DNA of 64,000 nucleotides from Streptomyces halobius (GTDB lineage Bacteria; Actinomycetota; Actinomycetes; Streptomycetales; Streptomycetaceae): NCBI RefSeq assembly GCF_023277745.1, contig NZ_CP086322.1:6882001-6946000 (forward strand), given 5' to 3'. Numbering within the stretch: the first letter of the stretch is position 1; the number at the start of each line of letters is the position of its first letter. Made by a program: the position numbers and the translations under genes. Positions 26,059-34,522 of this stretch are shown piece by piece. The notes under the pieces are model-generated. The model made no database searches. It saw only the letters and a program-made list of their open reading frames with translations, and had not been told where the DNA came from.

Positions 26059-27546
26059 ATGCCCCGTCGCCATATGCATGTGATCGACGCAGCCGAGGCC
26101 CCGCTGCACGCCGCCCTGCGTGAGCTGCGTGGACAACTGGAGATCCCGGACCACTTCCCGCCCTCCGTGCAGGCCGAGGCGGACAGCGCGGCCCGCGCCC
26201 CCCGGATCCCCGCCGGCGACGGAGAGGTGGCGACCGAGCACACCCTGGACGACGCCACCGACCTTCCCCTCTTCACCATCGACCCACCCGGCGTGCTCGA
26301 CCTCGACCAGGCGATGTTCCTGTCCCGGCGGGCCGGCGGCGGATTCCGCGTGCACTACGCCATCGCCGATGTCGCCTCCTTCGTGACACCGGGCGGCGCC
26401 CTGGACGCCGAGGCACACCACCGTGTGACCACCCTCTACTTCCCCGACGAGCGGGTACCGCTGCATCCGCCGGTGCTGAGCGAGGGCGCCGCCGCCCTGC
26501 TGCCCGACCAGGACCGCCCGGCCGTGCTCTGGCAGCTCGACCTCGACGCGTACGGCGCCCTGGCCGGCACCTCCGTACGCCGGGCCCTGGTCCGCTCCCG
26601 CGCCCGGCTCGACCACACGGGCGTCCAGCGGGTCCTCGACGACAAGACGGCCGAGGAACCGCTCGTCCTGCTCGGCGAGATCGGCCGGCTCCGTGAGGAA
26701 CTGGAGGCGGCCCGGGGCGCGGTCTCCCTCACCGTCCCCGAGCAGGAGATCACCGAGCACGACGGCCGCTACACCGCCGACTACCGCGCCCCGCTCCCCG
26801 TCGACGGCTGGAGCGCCCAGATCTCCCTGCTCACCGGCATGGCCGCGGCCAACCTGATGCTCGCCGCCGGCACCGGCATCCTCCGTACGCTGCCCTCCGG
26901 CCGGGACGGCTCGGTCGCCCGGCTGAAGCTGACCGCCCGCGCGCTCGGCGTCGACTGGCCGCACCACACCTCATACGACAAGATCATCCGCGACCTCGAT
27001 CCGCGGCGTCCCGGTCACGCCGCCTTCCTCCAGGAGTGCACCACCCTGCTGCGCGGCGCCGGCTACACCGTCTTCGACGGCACCGCACCGGCCGCCTCCA
27101 AAGCGCGGCACGCCGCCGTAGCCGCCCCGTACGCGCATGCCACCGCCCCGCTGCGGCGGCTGGTCGATCGCTACAGCTCCGAGCTGTGCCTGGCCGCCTC
27201 GGCCGACACCGCGCCGCCCGAGTGGGTCCGCACCGCGCTGCCCGGCCTCCCCGCCGAGATGGAGGCCGGCACCCGGCGCGCCAACGAGGTCGAGGCGGCC
27301 TGCGTCGAGCTGGTGGAGGCGGCCCTGCTGCGCGACCGGGTCGGCACGGTCTTCGACCACGCCCTGGTCGTCGACCTCGATGCGGACGACCCCACCCGGG
27401 GCACGGTCCAGCTCTACGACCCGGTCGTGATCGGCCATATCGAGACCACCCCGCAGGGTCCGCCGCTGCCGCTCGGGCACTACCTGCGGGTCCGCCTCAT
27501 GGCGGCGGACCCGGGCCGGGCGGCGGTCCGTTTCACTCCGGTGTGA
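26059..27546 (+). CDS. RNB-domain exoribonuclease (RNase II/R family)
   Basis: 495 aa from the ATG at 26059; the longer open frame runs through unrelated sequence overlapping yaaA on the other strand. The RNB catalytic centre is seen in FTIDPPGVLDLDQAMFLSR (metal-binding aspartates) and the downstream VHYAIADVASFV and TLYFPDERVPLHPPVLSEGAAAL blocks. It also has YAHATAPLRRLVDRY, a hallmark of the family's 3' part. It degrades RNA 3' to 5' processively. Compared with RNase R it lacks N-terminal cold-shock and C-terminal S1 extensions, as is usual in Streptomyces paralogues. Its last 14 bp overlap the convergent membrane-protein gene. Confidence 0.92.
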   Translation: MPRRHMHVIDAAEAPLHAALRELRGQLEIPDHFPPSVQAEADSAARAPRIPAGDGEVATEHTLDDATDLPLFTIDPPGVLDLDQAMFLSRRAGGGFRVHYAIADVASFVTPGGALDAEAHHRVTTLYFPDERVPLHPPVLSEGAAALLPDQDRPAVLWQLDLDAYGALAGTSVRRALVRSRARLDHTGVQRVLDDKTAEEPLVLLGEIGRLREELEAARGAVSLTVPEQEITEHDGRYTADYRAPLPVDGWSAQISLLTGMAAANLMLAAGTGILRTLPSGRDGSVARLKLTARALGVDWPHHTSYDKIIRDLDPRRPGHAAFLQECTTLLRGAGYTVFDGTAPAASKARHAAVAAPYAHATAPLRRLVDRYSSELCLAASADTAPPEWVRTALPGLPAEMEAGTRRANEVEAACVELVEAALLRDRVGTVFDHALVVDLDADDPTRGTVQLYDPVVIGHIETTPQGPPLPLGHYLRVRLMAADPGRAAVRFTPV

Positions 27547-28357
27547 AGCCCGCCTGGTTCTCTCCGGCATGGCGCCTGCCTTCTTCACCCGGCGTGGCGC
27601 CCGCCTGCCCAACGGCATCCGGAGCCGCGGCCGCTCCCGGTGCGCTTGCCGGCTTCACCGCCTCCCGCAGGGCCGCCACCGCGCCCCGGGCGTCATCGGC
27701 ATGGAACCGCACCGTACGCACCGCCGTCCGCCGCCCCGACAGCCGTACAGCCGTGACCGGTTCGGTCAGTTCGACGGTGACGGAGGTCTGCCCGCCCACC
27801 GCCATCTCCAGCAGCCCGTCCCCCTCCTCCCCGTGCTTCCCCTTCTCCCCCTTCGCCCTCTTCTCTCCCTGCTTCTCCCTTGCGAAGCGCAGGTCGTGGC
27901 GGACCGAGGCGATCCGCTCCAGCGGTATCCGCAGATCGAGCTGGGCGCCGTTGCGCAGCCGCAGTTCGTCGGAGCCCAGGACATGCGGCCGGGTGACGGC
28001 GGCGGCGTGCAGCTCGAACACCATCAGCACGGTATAGACGTCCAGGACGAGCATGATCGCGTGCGCCACCGGGAGGTCGGCCAGCATGACGGACACCCCC
28101 ACCGTCTCGACCACGCACACGAAGCCCCAGCCGAACAGCAGCGCGGCCTGCGCCCGTGCGTAGCCGTGGGCTTGCGCGTCCGCGCTCACCCCGTCCCTGC
28201 GCCGCGCCACCCACAGCCCCAGGCTCACCATCCACCGAGCCTCATACGCGGCCAACAGCCGCAGCTTCCCGCCCCGCCCCGTCCCGCTCGTGCTGGTCCC
28301 GCGCTGGCTCGTCGCGCTCTGGCTGTTCCCGCGCCGGCCTGTCTCACCCCGGCTCAT
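27533..28357 (-). CDS. membrane protein with bacterial-PH-like domain
   Basis: 274 aa. Two hydrophobic helices (about residues 71-90, LLFGWGFVCVVETVGVSVML, and 96-115, HAIMLVLDVYTVLMVFEL) are followed by a soluble region with the strand pattern TRPHVLGSDELRLRNGAQLDLRIPLERIASVRHDLR, reminiscent of bacterial PH domains. A Lys/Gly/Glu stretch splits that domain. Its ATG overlaps the stop of the MerR gene (ATGA), so it is translationally coupled and likely the regulated partner of that MerR protein. Function unknown. Confidence 0.8.
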   Translation of the reverse strand: MSRGETGRRGNSQSATSQRGTSTSGTGRGGKLRLLAAYEARWMVSLGLWVARRRDGVSADAQAHGYARAQAALLFGWGFVCVVETVGVSVMLADLPVAHAIMLVLDVYTVLMVFELHAAAVTRPHVLGSDELRLRNGAQLDLRIPLERIASVRHDLRFAREKQGEKRAKGEKGKHGEEGDGLLEMAVGGQTSVTVELTEPVTAVRLSGRRTAVRTVRFHADDARGAVAALREAVKPASAPGAAAAPDAVGQAGATPGEEGRRHAGENQAGFTPE

Positions 28358-29247
28358 CGCGTCCGCTCCGCGATCAGGCGCATCGCCTCGCGCACGGCCG
28401 CCGCCTGCGCGGGCGCGAAGTCCGCGAAGAACGCCTTCAGGAACCCGTCCGCTCCTTCCGCCGCCTCCCTCGCCACCGCTTCCCCCGCCCCTTCGCCGAT
28501 CTCGGCGACCACCGAGTCCGGCAGCCAGTCGCTGATGGCGCGCGCGGCCCGGGCCACCCGTGGATCGTCGGGCCCGGCCTGGGCCAGCTCATCGAGCAGC
28601 GCATAGACCTCGTACATCCGGTCCATCGCGCCCGGCGCCGCCGCCGACTCCTTGAGCAGGGCCGACAGCCGACCCCGCGCCTGCTCGCCGCCCGCCACCG
28701 CTCCGAGTGGAGGCTCACCCGGACTCCGCCCGGAGTCACCCCCATCGCACCTCGGCCTCCGGCGCGCGCCCGCCACCGACTCGATCAACGCCAAGACCTC
28801 CCGCTCCTTCACGGCCATCGCGGGCTCCGGGCCGAGCAACCGCGCCGAGACCTTGGCCATCTCCCCGAAGAGCGCGGCCAGTTCCTCCGACACCGGGCCC
28901 TCCGGGGGCAGCCCGCCGTCCTCCACCGCCCGCTGCAGCAGCGTGGCGATCCGGGCCCGCCGCGCCCGGATCGCCTCCTCCTGCCGCGCCAGATCCGCGT
29001 CCAGTTCGCTCAGCACCTCGCACAGCTCCCGCCCGGCGTCGTCGGCGGTCACATCCCGGACCTCCTCCAGCCCCAGCCCCAGCTCCGTCAGCCGCCGCAC
29101 CCGCGCGAGCGCCACCGCGTCGCGCAGCCCGTATTCCCGGTAGCCGTTGGGCCGCCGCTCCGGCTCGGGCAGCAGCCCGAGGTGGTGGTAGTGGCGTACG
29201 GTCCGCGTGCTGACCCCGGCCAGTGCCGCAAGCTCTCCGATCCTCAT
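28354..29247 (-). CDS. MerR-family transcriptional regulator
   Basis: 297 aa from the ATG at 29247. The winged-helix N terminus is classical: MRIGELAALAGVSTRTVRHYHHLGLLPEPER then NGYREYGLRDAVALARVRRLTELGLGLEEVR, followed by a dimerising coiled coil (EEAIRARRARIATLLQRAV). The effector domain (about 110-297) is helical and not matched to a known ligand class. Residues CDGGDSGRSPGEPP derive from a 39-bp palindromic repeat inserted in frame. It is coupled to a downstream membrane-protein gene and has a MerR-type operator in its promoter, so autoregulation is likely. Confidence 0.9.
   Translation of the reverse strand: MRIGELAALAGVSTRTVRHYHHLGLLPEPERRPNGYREYGLRDAVALARVRRLTELGLGLEEVRDVTADDAGRELCEVLSELDADLARQEEAIRARRARIATLLQRAVEDGGLPPEGPVSEELAALFGEMAKVSARLLGPEPAMAVKEREVLALIESVAGARRRPRCDGGDSGRSPGEPPLGAVAGGEQARGRLSALLKESAAAPGAMDRMYEVYALLDELAQAGPDDPRVARAARAISDWLPDSVVAEIGEGAGEAVAREAAEGADGFLKAFFADFAPAQAAAVREAMRLIAERTR
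28709..28747. repeat. 39-bp palindromic dispersed repeat (copy B, inside the MerR gene)
   Basis: Begins GGAGGCTCACCC and ends CACCCCCATCG. Same 39-bp length and termini as copy A at 25341; the central stem (CCGGACTCC/CGGAGT) is imperfect. It is read in a different frame from copy A, yet remains open. Confidence 0.83.
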
Positions 29248-29264
29248 ACCGCCCAGGAGAAACG

Positions 29265-29285
29265 TTGACGTCGCGACAAGGTCAA
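29265..29285 (-). promoter_or_regulatory. MerR-type operator/promoter
   Basis: TTGAC-N11-GTCAA inverted repeat. On the minus strand it supplies a TTGACC -35 box for the MerR gene, the placement typical of MerR autoregulation, and it lies 18 bp from that gene's ATG. Confidence 0.55.
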
Positions 29286-29318
29286 GCACGCGCCCCGCGA
29301 AGGTCAAGCACGCGCCCC
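29278..29318. repeat. 22-bp direct repeat upstream of rnpB
   Basis: AAGGTCAAGCACGCGCCCC occurs at 29278 and 29300. Both copies contain GTCAA, the half-site of the adjacent MerR operator. Confidence 0.85.
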
Positions 29319-29331
29319 TCGTACGTACGGG

Positions 29332-29337
29332 TAGCAT
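29332..29337 (+). promoter_or_regulatory. rnpB -10 element
   Basis: TAGCAT lies about 10 nt before the 5' end of RNase P RNA, as expected for a strong SigA-type promoter. No clear -35 hexamer was identified. Confidence 0.5.
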
Positions 29338-29346
29338 GGTCCACAC

Positions 29347-29758
29347 GGCGGACGAGCCGGCCGGACGGCCGCGTGGAGATCCTTCTGGTCTCCCCGAGGA
29401 ACGTCCGGGCTCCACAGGGCAGGGTGGTGGGTAACGCCCACCCGGGGTGACCCGCGGGACAGTGCCACAGAAAACAGACCGCCGGGGCCGCAAGGCGCCC
29501 GGTAAGGGTGAAACGGTGGTGTAAGAGACCACCAGCCTCCGAGGTGACTCGGAGGGCTCGGTAAACCCCACCCGGAGCAAGGTCAAGAGGGGGCATCGGC
29601 TGATGCCCCTGCGCGGACGACCGAGGGCGGCCCGCCCGAGTCCGCGGGTAGACCGCACGAGGCTGTCGGCAACGGCAGCCCTAGATGGATGGCCGTCTCC
29701 CCCCGGCCCGCAAGGGCCGGGGGCGACAGAACCCGGCGTACAGGCCGACTCGTCCGCC
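29347..29758 (+). ncRNA. rnpB: RNase P RNA (class A)
   Basis: About 410 nt catalytic RNA that matures the 5' ends of tRNAs with the RnpA protein. The terminal P1 helix is visible as GGCGGACGAG (29347-29356) pairing with CTCGTCCGCC (29749-29758). Conserved core blocks include GAGGAACGTCCGGGCTCC, ACAGGGCAGGGTGGTGGGTA, GACAGTGCCACAGAAA, GGTAAGGGTGAAACGGTG and the 3' part GACAGAACCCGGCGTACAGG. A long hairpin terminator follows. The ends are set by the P1 pairing and may be off by a few bases. Confidence 0.97.
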
Positions 29759-29762
29759 ACTC

Positions 29763-29798
29763 CGCCCTTGAGCAGGGAAAACACCCTGCTCAAGGGCG
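29763..29798 (+). terminator. rnpB terminator
   Basis: A perfect 15-bp stem, CGCCCTTGAGCAGGG with its complement, closes an AAAACA loop 5 bp after rnpB. Confidence 0.92.
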
Positions 29799-29925
29799 TT
29801 CGGAGCCCGGTCGGGCTGCCCGTTCGTACCTGCGGTCTCTTGCGAGTGCACGCGCGAATGTGCACCCGTTGTGCATCGGTTGTGGGCGCGTGTGCCGGGG
29901 TCCAGGGGCAGCGCGTCGAAAGGGT

Positions 29926-30075
29926 CACCGCACGGTCATCAACGGCATTCTCTTTCCGCCAGCGGACTGGCATCCCATGGCGAGACCCGCCGACACGGTT
30001 CGGGAAAGGGAAGACCGTGCATGACCGTCATTGACGACGGTCGGCGGACCGCACCTGGGGCCGGGTCCTGTGGGC
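29926..30075 (+). pseudogene. IS5-family transposase remnant (frameshifted)
   Basis: One frame gives HRTVINGILF; the next frame continues FRQRTGIPWRDPPTRFGKGKT and VHDRH, then a stop and RRSADRTWGRVL. Together these form the typical IS5-type N-terminal core (VINGI-F-RTG-PWRDLPERFG-W-T). The single-base shift, the stop and the absence of the DDE domain mark it as dead. Confidence 0.75.
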
Positions 30076-30260
30076 CGGGCCGTTGTCCAGGCCGACGGCG
30101 ATGTGGGAGGACTCCCAAATCCTCGACAACTGACGTACCACTGCCCGATAAACCCACACCGCCCTCGACGAGGCACGCTCCCACAGCTTTGAACTGCGCG
30201 ACGAGCAAGGGAAGTCAACTACGTAGAAAGGAGGAACACATGCAACATACCGTCTTCCGT
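30076..30260. other. spacer with orphan ribosome site
   Basis: An unusually strong Shine-Dalgarno, AGAAAGGAGGAACAC, precedes an ATG at 30240. The frame that follows (MQHTVFRRP...) runs through a terminator and stops after 33 residues, so it looks like a leader severed from its gene. No family match was seen on either strand. Confidence 0.45.
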
Positions 30261-30294
30261 CGCCCCCGTGATCACCGATGTGATCACGGGGGCG
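30261..30294. terminator. bidirectional terminator
   Basis: A perfect 15-bp stem, CGCCCCCGTGATCAC with its complement, closes a CGAT loop. It is 59 bp beyond the stop of the secreted-protein gene. Confidence 0.9.
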
Positions 30295-30353
30295 CTCCCG
30301 GTCCCAGGAACGGAGTTCTCCGGATTTCCCTGTTTTCCTGAGTTCGACCCGGG

Positions 30354-30887
30354 TCAGGCTGGGGTCGTTTGCATGGAGCCCGTGGCGGCGAACGACTTCA
30401 GGCCGTTCGGCTTGGTGCATTCGGTCGGATTGCTTCCGCCTACGGCCTCCACGCGGAATTTCTCTCCCTTGAATTCACCGGATTTTACGGTTCCTTGGAT
30501 GAGGTTCCCGCCCGTCACGTTCGTCAAGGTCCATTCCACAGTGGAATTCAGTCCATTGCTGGAACCGTCGTTCCAGAAGATGGTGCCCTTGCCTTTGATC
30601 TCGCCGGTGGTACAGCTGAAGGGGCCTGATCCGTGGCCCTCCATCCGGGCGGAGGTGATGTCCGGGTTGGAGGTGGTGCAGACGGCGCTGGTGACGGCGA
30701 CCTCGAACGCCTGGTTGTCCATGTCCAGGGCGTCGATACCCGGCGTGAACTTGCCGCTGACCGTCGAACCGTTGCAGGTGCTCGCGGCGTGGGCGGGTGC
30801 GGCGGTCCCCAGCATCGAAAGGGTGCCGAGCAGCAGGGTGAGAATGGTCAGGAACGTCGTGCGGCGGCGTGGCCGCGATCGTTTCAT
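30354..30887 (-). CDS. small secreted protein, unknown family
   Basis: 177 aa with an excellent AAGGAGGTCAAG ribosome site. Residues 1-34 are a Sec signal peptide (MKRSRPRRRTTFLTILTLLL, cleavage after AHA). The mature 143 residues contain four cysteines (STCNG, AVCTT, FSCTT, TECTK), suggesting two disulphides, and a Gly/Thr/Ser-rich beta pattern. The G+C content is visibly lower than in neighbours, and it is bracketed by transposase fragments, which suggests acquisition. No enzymatic motif is visible. Confidence 0.85.
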   Translation of the reverse strand: MKRSRPRRRTTFLTILTLLLGTLSMLGTAAPAHAASTCNGSTVSGKFTPGIDALDMDNQAFEVAVTSAVCTTSNPDITSARMEGHGSGPFSCTTGEIKGKGTIFWNDGSSNGLNSTVEWTLTNVTGGNLIQGTVKSGEFKGEKFRVEAVGGSNPTECTKPNGLKSFAATGSMQTTPA

Positions 30888-31159
30888 CTTGACCTCCTTA
30901 CAGGGGCTGAGTGCAGGAATCGGCTATGCCTGTCAACCCGTCACTTTATGAAGTCATATTGTCCGGCATTCCGTCAATGGGGTGGCCGGGCCCAAGTGAA
31001 GCTTGTTCAAAACTCGGGTACCAATGACCTTTTCGTGCGGTTCGGTGTCCGATTGAATGAACGTGCTGCGGCTATTTATTCGAACACGCCCAAAGGGCGT
31101 GTGATCTGTGTGGCGGGTGTTTGGTCGGGTGGTGACTGTGGTGTGGGTGCGTCGTCGTG

Positions 31160-31345
31160 GGGCTTGTGAGTTCTCGGCGCCCGTATCGCAGTGATGTGTC
31201 CGATGCCCGACGGGCTCTGATGGAGCCGGTTTTCACGGCGTGCCGGGCCAGGAGGGCCGGGCCGGGTACAGCGGCCCGGGTGCACGATCTGCGGGAGATC
31301 GCCGACGCGATCCTGTACCGCCGCCTGACCCGCGACTGCGAAGCC
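31160..31345 (+). pseudogene. IS5-type transposase N-terminal remnant
   Basis: The translated stretch RRPYRSDVSDARRALMEPVF then VHDLREIADAILYRRLTRDCEALP matches the opening of IS5-family transposases (R-Y-SDLTDAQWALIEPL... REI-NAILY-LRTGC-WR-LP). It loses similarity soon after. The 270 bp before it (30888-31157) hold no gene. Confidence 0.75.
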
Positions 31346-31531
31346 CTGCCCCAACGATCCCGGGCGATGGCCCACCGGGGGCATGTCGAACACGGTGGCT
31401 TGCGTCTTTCCGCCGGGCCCAGCTGGTCGGCACAGGCGCTGCCCGCCCGGATGGCGGGCGCGAGCAACGCCCAGGAAGCGAGGGAATGCCCCGTTTCACA
31501 GCAAATCTTCCGGGTGGCCTATCATCGACGA

Positions 31532-31855
31532 ATGATCTTCATCGTCGTCAAGTTTCCCGTAAAGCCCGAGCACGCCGAAGAGTGGCCGAACCACGTCGAA
31601 TCCTTCACCCGGGCCACCCGCGCCGAACCCGGCAACCTGTGGTTCGAGTGGTCCCGCAGCATCGAGGACCCCCACACCTACGTTCTCGTCGAGGCCTTCA
31701 AGGACGACGCCGGCGAGGCGCACGTCAACTCCGACCACTTCCGCGCCGGCCTCGAAACCATGCGCCCCCTGCTGCGCCGCACCCCCGACATCGTGAGCAC
31801 CACCATCGAGGGAGCGGACGGCTGGAGCGCGATGGGCGAGATCACCATCGACTGA
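31532..31855 (+). CDS. antibiotic-biosynthesis-monooxygenase (ABM) domain protein, putative quinol monooxygenase
   Basis: 107 aa from the ATG at 31532. Dimeric alpha/beta barrel of the YgiN type: MIFIVVKFPVKPEHAEEW, TRATRAEPGNLWFEWSRS and TYVLVEAFKDDAGEAHVNSDHF are characteristic, the last carrying the H-xx-S/T-xH active-site-like block. Such proteins oxidise quinols or polycyclic aromatics without cofactors. No ribosome site is obvious, and a transposase fragment ends just upstream. Stand-alone gene; substrate unknown. Confidence 0.88.
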   Translation: MIFIVVKFPVKPEHAEEWPNHVESFTRATRAEPGNLWFEWSRSIEDPHTYVLVEAFKDDAGEAHVNSDHFRAGLETMRPLLRRTPDIVSTTIEGADGWSAMGEITID

Positions 31856-31902
31856 CGAGCCGACCGTCATGTTCGGTGCCTCGGTCTGTGACGATGCCGG
31901 TC

Positions 31903-33372
31903 TCATGCCACCCAGCGCGTACGGTCCGTGTCGCCGACCCGGACCGCGAGTTCGCCGTCGACGGCCGCCGCGATGCGCTGCACCGCCTCCGTGCACACCT
32001 CTTCGGGCAGGGTGTACGGGATCCGGAGCCGGTGCTCGAACGTTCCCGGGTCCGCGCCGAAGCGCGCCCCGCCCTCGATCCGTACACCGTGGTCGAGCGC
32101 GGCCGCGGCCAGCGCCGACGCCACCGGGCGCCCCAGGTCGACCCAGAGGGAGAGGCCGCCGGGCGGCAACCGCCAGCGCCAGTCGGGTAGTTGGTCGGCC
32201 AGGGCGGCCGCGAGGGCGTCGCGCTGGGCGCGCAGCCGTGGCAGTCGTTGGGCCAGTACGGCATCGGTGCGTTCGAGCAGGCCGATCGCGACCAGCTGGT
32301 CGAGGGCGGACGTCGCGATGTCCGTCGGCACCCGGTGCGTAGCCAGTTCCGTGACCAGCTGGGAGCTCGCGCGTGCCCAGCCGATGCGCAGACCGCCCCA
32401 GTGGGTCTTGCTCAACGAGCCCACGGTGACCAGCTGTTCGGCCGCGCGGTGGGTCGCGAGTGCGGCGAAGGGGGCGGGCGCCGGGACGTCGAGCGCGATA
32501 TCGGTGAGGGTTTCGTCGACGATCATCCAGGTGCCGGTGCGGCGGGCCGCGTCGAGGAGGCGCAGGCGCTGCTCGGCCGGCATCAGGTTGCCCGTCGGAT
32601 TGTGGAAGTCCGGTACCAGATAGGCGAGTCGGGGCGCCGCCTGGCGCAGCGCGGACTCGGCCAGATCGCTGTCCCAGCCGTCCTCGGTCACCGGCACCGG
32701 AGTGGTGCGCAGTCCGGAGCGGCGGAGGGCGTCGAGGACCACGGCGTACGAGGGGTTCTCGACCAGGACGCGGTCGCCGGGGCGGCCGAGCAGCCCGAGC
32801 GTGAGGGAGACCGCCTGCTGTGCACCGGAGGTGATCAGGATCTGGTCGGGCAGCGTCGGCAGTCCGCGGCGGGTGAACCGGTCCGCGACTGCGGCCCTCA
32901 ACTCCGGGAGCCCGTAGGGGTGGTAGCCGGCGGTTGCCGCGAGACGGGGCAGCTGGGCACTTGCCGCGCCGAGCGCCTCGGCGAGCTCGGACTGGGGCGC
33001 GAAGGGCGCGGCGAGGGCGAGATCGATGAGGTCGTCCTTGGGCGTGAAGGCGGCCACATTGGACGGCCGCCGCCCCTCGGGCAGCACGGTCCAGGTGCCG
33101 GAGCCGCGCCTGCTGTGCGCATAGCCGCCCTCGCGCAGCAGGTCGTACGCCGCCGTCACGGTGGCCCGGCTGACGCCGAGTGCGGAGGCCAGCTCGCGTT
33201 CGGCCGGCAGACGGGTGTGCAGGGCGATGCGTCCGTCGAGCAGCAGGGTGCGTACGCCCTGCGCGAGGGCGCGGTAGCCGGGGCGGTCGCCGGCCGTGGC
33301 GCTGAGCAGTCCGGCGAGACGGTGGCTGCCGAGCGTCCTGTCCACGGAATGGTCCACGTGAATGTCAGCCAT
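31903..33372 (-). CDS. MocR-type regulator (GntR HTH fused to aminotransferase domain)
   Basis: 489 aa from the ATG at 33372, with AAGGGAAG upstream. Residues about 35-100 are a GntR winged helix (RLPAERELASALGVSRATVTAAYDLLREGGY, RRGSGTW). A fold-type I PLP domain follows, with ITSGAQQAVSLTL, VENPSYAVVLDAL, PDFHNPTGNLM, IVDETLTD and the PLP lysine in SLSKTHWGGLRIGW. MocR proteins sense PLP or amino compounds and control a neighbour. The divergent gene here is a universal stress protein; the usual YczE partner is not in the window. Confidence 0.93.
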   Translation of the reverse strand: MADIHVDHSVDRTLGSHRLAGLLSATAGDRPGYRALAQGVRTLLLDGRIALHTRLPAERELASALGVSRATVTAAYDLLREGGYAHSRRGSGTWTVLPEGRRPSNVAAFTPKDDLIDLALAAPFAPQSELAEALGAASAQLPRLAATAGYHPYGLPELRAAVADRFTRRGLPTLPDQILITSGAQQAVSLTLGLLGRPGDRVLVENPSYAVVLDALRRSGLRTTPVPVTEDGWDSDLAESALRQAAPRLAYLVPDFHNPTGNLMPAEQRLRLLDAARRTGTWMIVDETLTDIALDVPAPAPFAALATHRAAEQLVTVGSLSKTHWGGLRIGWARASSQLVTELATHRVPTDIATSALDQLVAIGLLERTDAVLAQRLPRLRAQRDALAAALADQLPDWRWRLPPGGLSLWVDLGRPVASALAAAALDHGVRIEGGARFGADPGTFEHRLRIPYTLPEEVCTEAVQRIAAAVDGELAVRVGDTDRTRWVA

Positions 33373-33500
33373 GCCAACTTCCCTTGATTGGCCCTGCTCT
33401 TCAGGCCAATGACTGTACAGACTCGCAGTCAGGCGGCCGAGGTGGCCTGGACGCCGCGGAACCGCCGCGGCTGCCGGGGCACGCGGGACAGGAGGAACCG

Positions 33501-34010
33501 ATGATGAGCGGGGACGGCGTGAGCGGGGACGACAAGCGGGTCGTGGTCGGAGTGAACGGCTCGCCGGCGAGCCTGGCGGCGCTGCGTGCGGCCGCCGCCG
33601 AGGCCAGGAGCGGTGGACGGCGCCTTGTCGCGGTGTATGTCTGGGAGCCACCGGAGGGCGAGGTGCTCTATCTGCGCAATCCGGAGCGCATCTGGGCCAG
33701 TTACTGGAAGGAGCAGGCCCGTGGCCGCCTCGACCGCGCCTTCAACGATGCCTTCGGCGGTACGCCGCCGGGACTCGACGTCGAGCGCAAGGTGGTCCGG
33801 GACCGGCCGGACCGTGCGCTGCTCGCCCTTGCGGACGGCCCGGACGATCTGCTGGTCATCGGTGCCGGGGGGCATCGGGGGCGGGTGCGGCGGCGGATCC
33901 AGAACCGGGCGGAGAGTGCCGTGCTCACGGTTCCGGCGCCGTCGCTCCCGAAGGGGATGCGGCGCCGCCTGCGCCGGGTGAGCCCGGCGGACTTCGCGGA
34001 GGTGTCCTGA
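33501..34010 (+). CDS. universal stress protein (UspA domain)
   Basis: 169 aa with ribosome site GGAGGAA directly before ATGATG. Single Usp domain: VVVGVNGSPASLAALRAAAAEA at the N terminus and the ATP-loop-like DDLLVIGAGGHRGRVRRRIQNRAESAVLTVPAP at the C terminus. It matches the G-2x-G-9x-G-S/T pattern loosely because the final GS is replaced. Cytosolic, stress- or dormancy-associated in actinobacteria. Divergent from the MocR gene. Confidence 0.9.
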   Translation: MMSGDGVSGDDKRVVVGVNGSPASLAALRAAAAEARSGGRRLVAVYVWEPPEGEVLYLRNPERIWASYWKEQARGRLDRAFNDAFGGTPPGLDVERKVVRDRPDRALLALADGPDDLLVIGAGGHRGRVRRRIQNRAESAVLTVPAPSLPKGMRRRLRRVSPADFAEVS

Positions 34011-34259
34011 CCTGACCTGTGGTGTCCGTGGTGTCTGTTGCGCCTGTCGGTCGCGTTCCGTCCCGGGGCGGTCGGCGCCGGGGCATCCCGCGGGCGACGA
34101 GTACCGGGCGGGTCTCGAACAGGCCGTCGACGCCAAGTGGCCGGCATCGAACCGCCCCACGCGGCCGACGCTGAGGTCATGCCCGGACGACCATTGTGCG
34201 GACGCTGCTGGTAACGACCTTGGGAGCGACTGATTTCGGGACATGGGGGCTTGGGGGCT

Positions 34260-34467
34260 TGGGGCACGAGGCCGACAGCCGCTGCAGCCCGTCCGGTGTC
34301 CCGTGACCTGCGTACTCCGTGAGCTGCCAGCCGTTCTTCCTGCCGACCGGCCCCGGCAGGCCCCGCACGTAGTCCCGCATCCGCCGTCGCGGCTCCGCGC
34401 GGCAGAACCGTCCACCCACCCGCACCAGCAATGACTCCAGCTCAGCTGACCACGATCCGATCTCCAT
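34260..34467 (-). pseudogene. IS701-family transposase N-terminal remnant
   Basis: From the ATG at 34467: SWSAELESLLVRVGGRF, CRAEPRRRMRDYVRGL, PGPVGRKNGWQLTEYAGH, TPDGLQRL. This is the standard opening of IS701-type transposases (W-EL--L---I--RF-R-EPR-R---YL-GLL--VERKNGWQLAE-AG-ATPDG-QRLL). Similarity stops there, so only the first about 65 residues survive. The rest of 34011-34560 holds no gene. Confidence 0.8.
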
Positions 34468-34522
34468 ACGATCCGCACCGGACCGACGTCGCACCGCGAC
34501 GACACGTCACGAACCATCGGCG

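Noticed and set aside
30028..30420. Minus-strand frame containing KLWERASSRAVWVYRAVVRQ
   Set aside because: The text looks protein-like, but I could not tie it to a family, and it overlaps both the IS5 remnant and the 3' end of the secreted gene; not enough to call a gene.
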